Positions 63,771-64,000 of a DNA stretch of 64,000 bases are shown here, in pieces. How positions within the stretch are numbered: position 1 is the stretch's first letter; each line of letters opens with the position of its first letter. The notes below the pieces were generated by a model. The model was not told the origin of the DNA and searched no databases. It worked only from the letters and a program-made list of their open reading frames with translations. The DNA comes from Schnuerera sp. xch1 (GTDB lineage Bacteria; Bacillota; Clostridia; Tissierellales; Tepidimicrobiaceae). Position numbers and translations under genes: made by a program. The DNA is taken from NCBI RefSeq assembly GCF_019931165.1, contig NZ_JAIOUP010000001.1, positions 1 through 64,000 of the forward strand, written 5' to 3'.

Positions 63771-64000
63771 GTGATAGGAAGAGTAGATATAAGATGTAGT
63801 CTAAGGGAGTCGGGAACAGTGGGAACCTGATACGAAACTTATATTGAAGAACATCCTTGAGTTTCTAACCGAAATTTTTAAAAAGTAGGCTTAGACGGAA
63901 TCATACCGTTATATATGAAATACATAAAATGTGTAATTAAGTGGCTATTTTAGCAATTAGGGTGGTACCGCGATCTTTCGTCCCTTGGGGATGAAGGATT
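63771..64000 (+). promoter_or_regulatory. T-box leader, apparent Asn (AAC) specifier, truncated by the window end
   Basis: Stem I elements are visible: AGGGAG with GTGGGAA as the AG bulge and distal loop, then GAAGAACATCCTTGAG at 63846-63861. Compared with the well-known glyQS leader (GAAAGGCAUUCUUGAG), the specifier codon falls on AAC at 63850-63852. The T-box core TTAGGGTGGTACCGCG is at 63957-63972. A terminator stem begins at CTTTCGTCCC and GGGATGAAGG and runs off the window. The regulated gene, probably for Asn-tRNA or Asn metabolism, lies beyond 64000. Confidence 0.88.

Overview
This is a low-GC, endospore-forming, amino-acid-fermenting Firmicute. The placement rests on the sporulation genes (spoIIA operon, spoVA operon, yunB, spoIIGA-sigE-sigG), a meso-DAP type MurE, T-box control and a complete oxidative/reductive ornithine (Stickland) gene set. 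Gene content best fits Clostridia, probably Tissierellales or relatives; this is inferred from gene content and style, not from a phylogeny. No rRNA, tRNA, CRISPR array, transposase or prophage was seen.

Layout. (1) 1-9.0 kb: folD, then the spoIIAA-spoIIAB-sigF operon behind a sigma-H-like promoter, then spoVAA-AB-AC-AD-AE, facing a large class A penicillin-binding protein. (2) 9.2-15.0 kb: housekeeping and stress genes (yunB, hflX, a degenerate Nudix protein, a YigZ/IMPACT protein, a split TSUP permease, nadE, yebC). (3) 15.3-22.0 kb: a glycerol block (glpP, glpF, glpK, glpA-like, a second FAD oxidoreductase, DUF1667). It is bounded on its right by a leuC-like remnant and a remnant of a second yebC. 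The yebC remnant shares a perfect 49-bp direct repeat with the intact yebC, so the block looks inserted or rearranged. (4) 22.1-31.3 kb: a 57-aa gene, a DUF1461 membrane protein, a membrane-anchored Mrr-like protein, aroC-aroB-aroA, pduL-deoC, an encapsulin with its ferritin-like cargo, and ychF on the minus strand. (5) 31.4-52.7 kb: a sporulation lipoprotein, lgt, and a division/cell-wall (dcw) cluster from mraZ to ftsZ that runs into spoIIGA-sigE-sigG, ylmC, nrdR and pgeF. (6) 52.8-62.3 kb: a sigma-54 activator followed by a -24/-12 promoter and ord-ortA-ortB-oraS-oraE-reactivase-orr. (7) 62.4 kb to the end: rarA and a truncated T-box leader with an apparent Asn (AAC) specifier.

How the genes work together. 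The ornithine block encodes racemisation (Orr), the B12/PLP 4,5-aminomutase (OraS/OraE), NAD(P)-linked oxidation of 2,4-diaminopentanoate (Ord) and CoA-dependent thiolysis (OrtA/OrtB). It also encodes a GlmL/MutL-like protein that probably maintains the B12 enzyme. The whole block appears to be switched by the PAS-AAA+-Fis regulator next to it. The glp block imports and phosphorylates glycerol and oxidises glycerol-3-phosphate without an obvious GlpC. The dcw/sporulation cluster links vegetative wall synthesis to the SigE and SigG compartments.

The most unusual points are: the yebC direct repeat with its relics; a FolD lacking the two residues central to cyclohydrolase chemistry; a Nudix protein with a broken Nudix box; a GlpK lacking the HPr-phosphorylated His; a TSUP permease split into two overlapping half-genes; a membrane Mrr-like protein with an altered catalytic motif; a self-contained MraZ operator; and the sigma-54 ornithine switch. 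No wholly new system is demonstrated.
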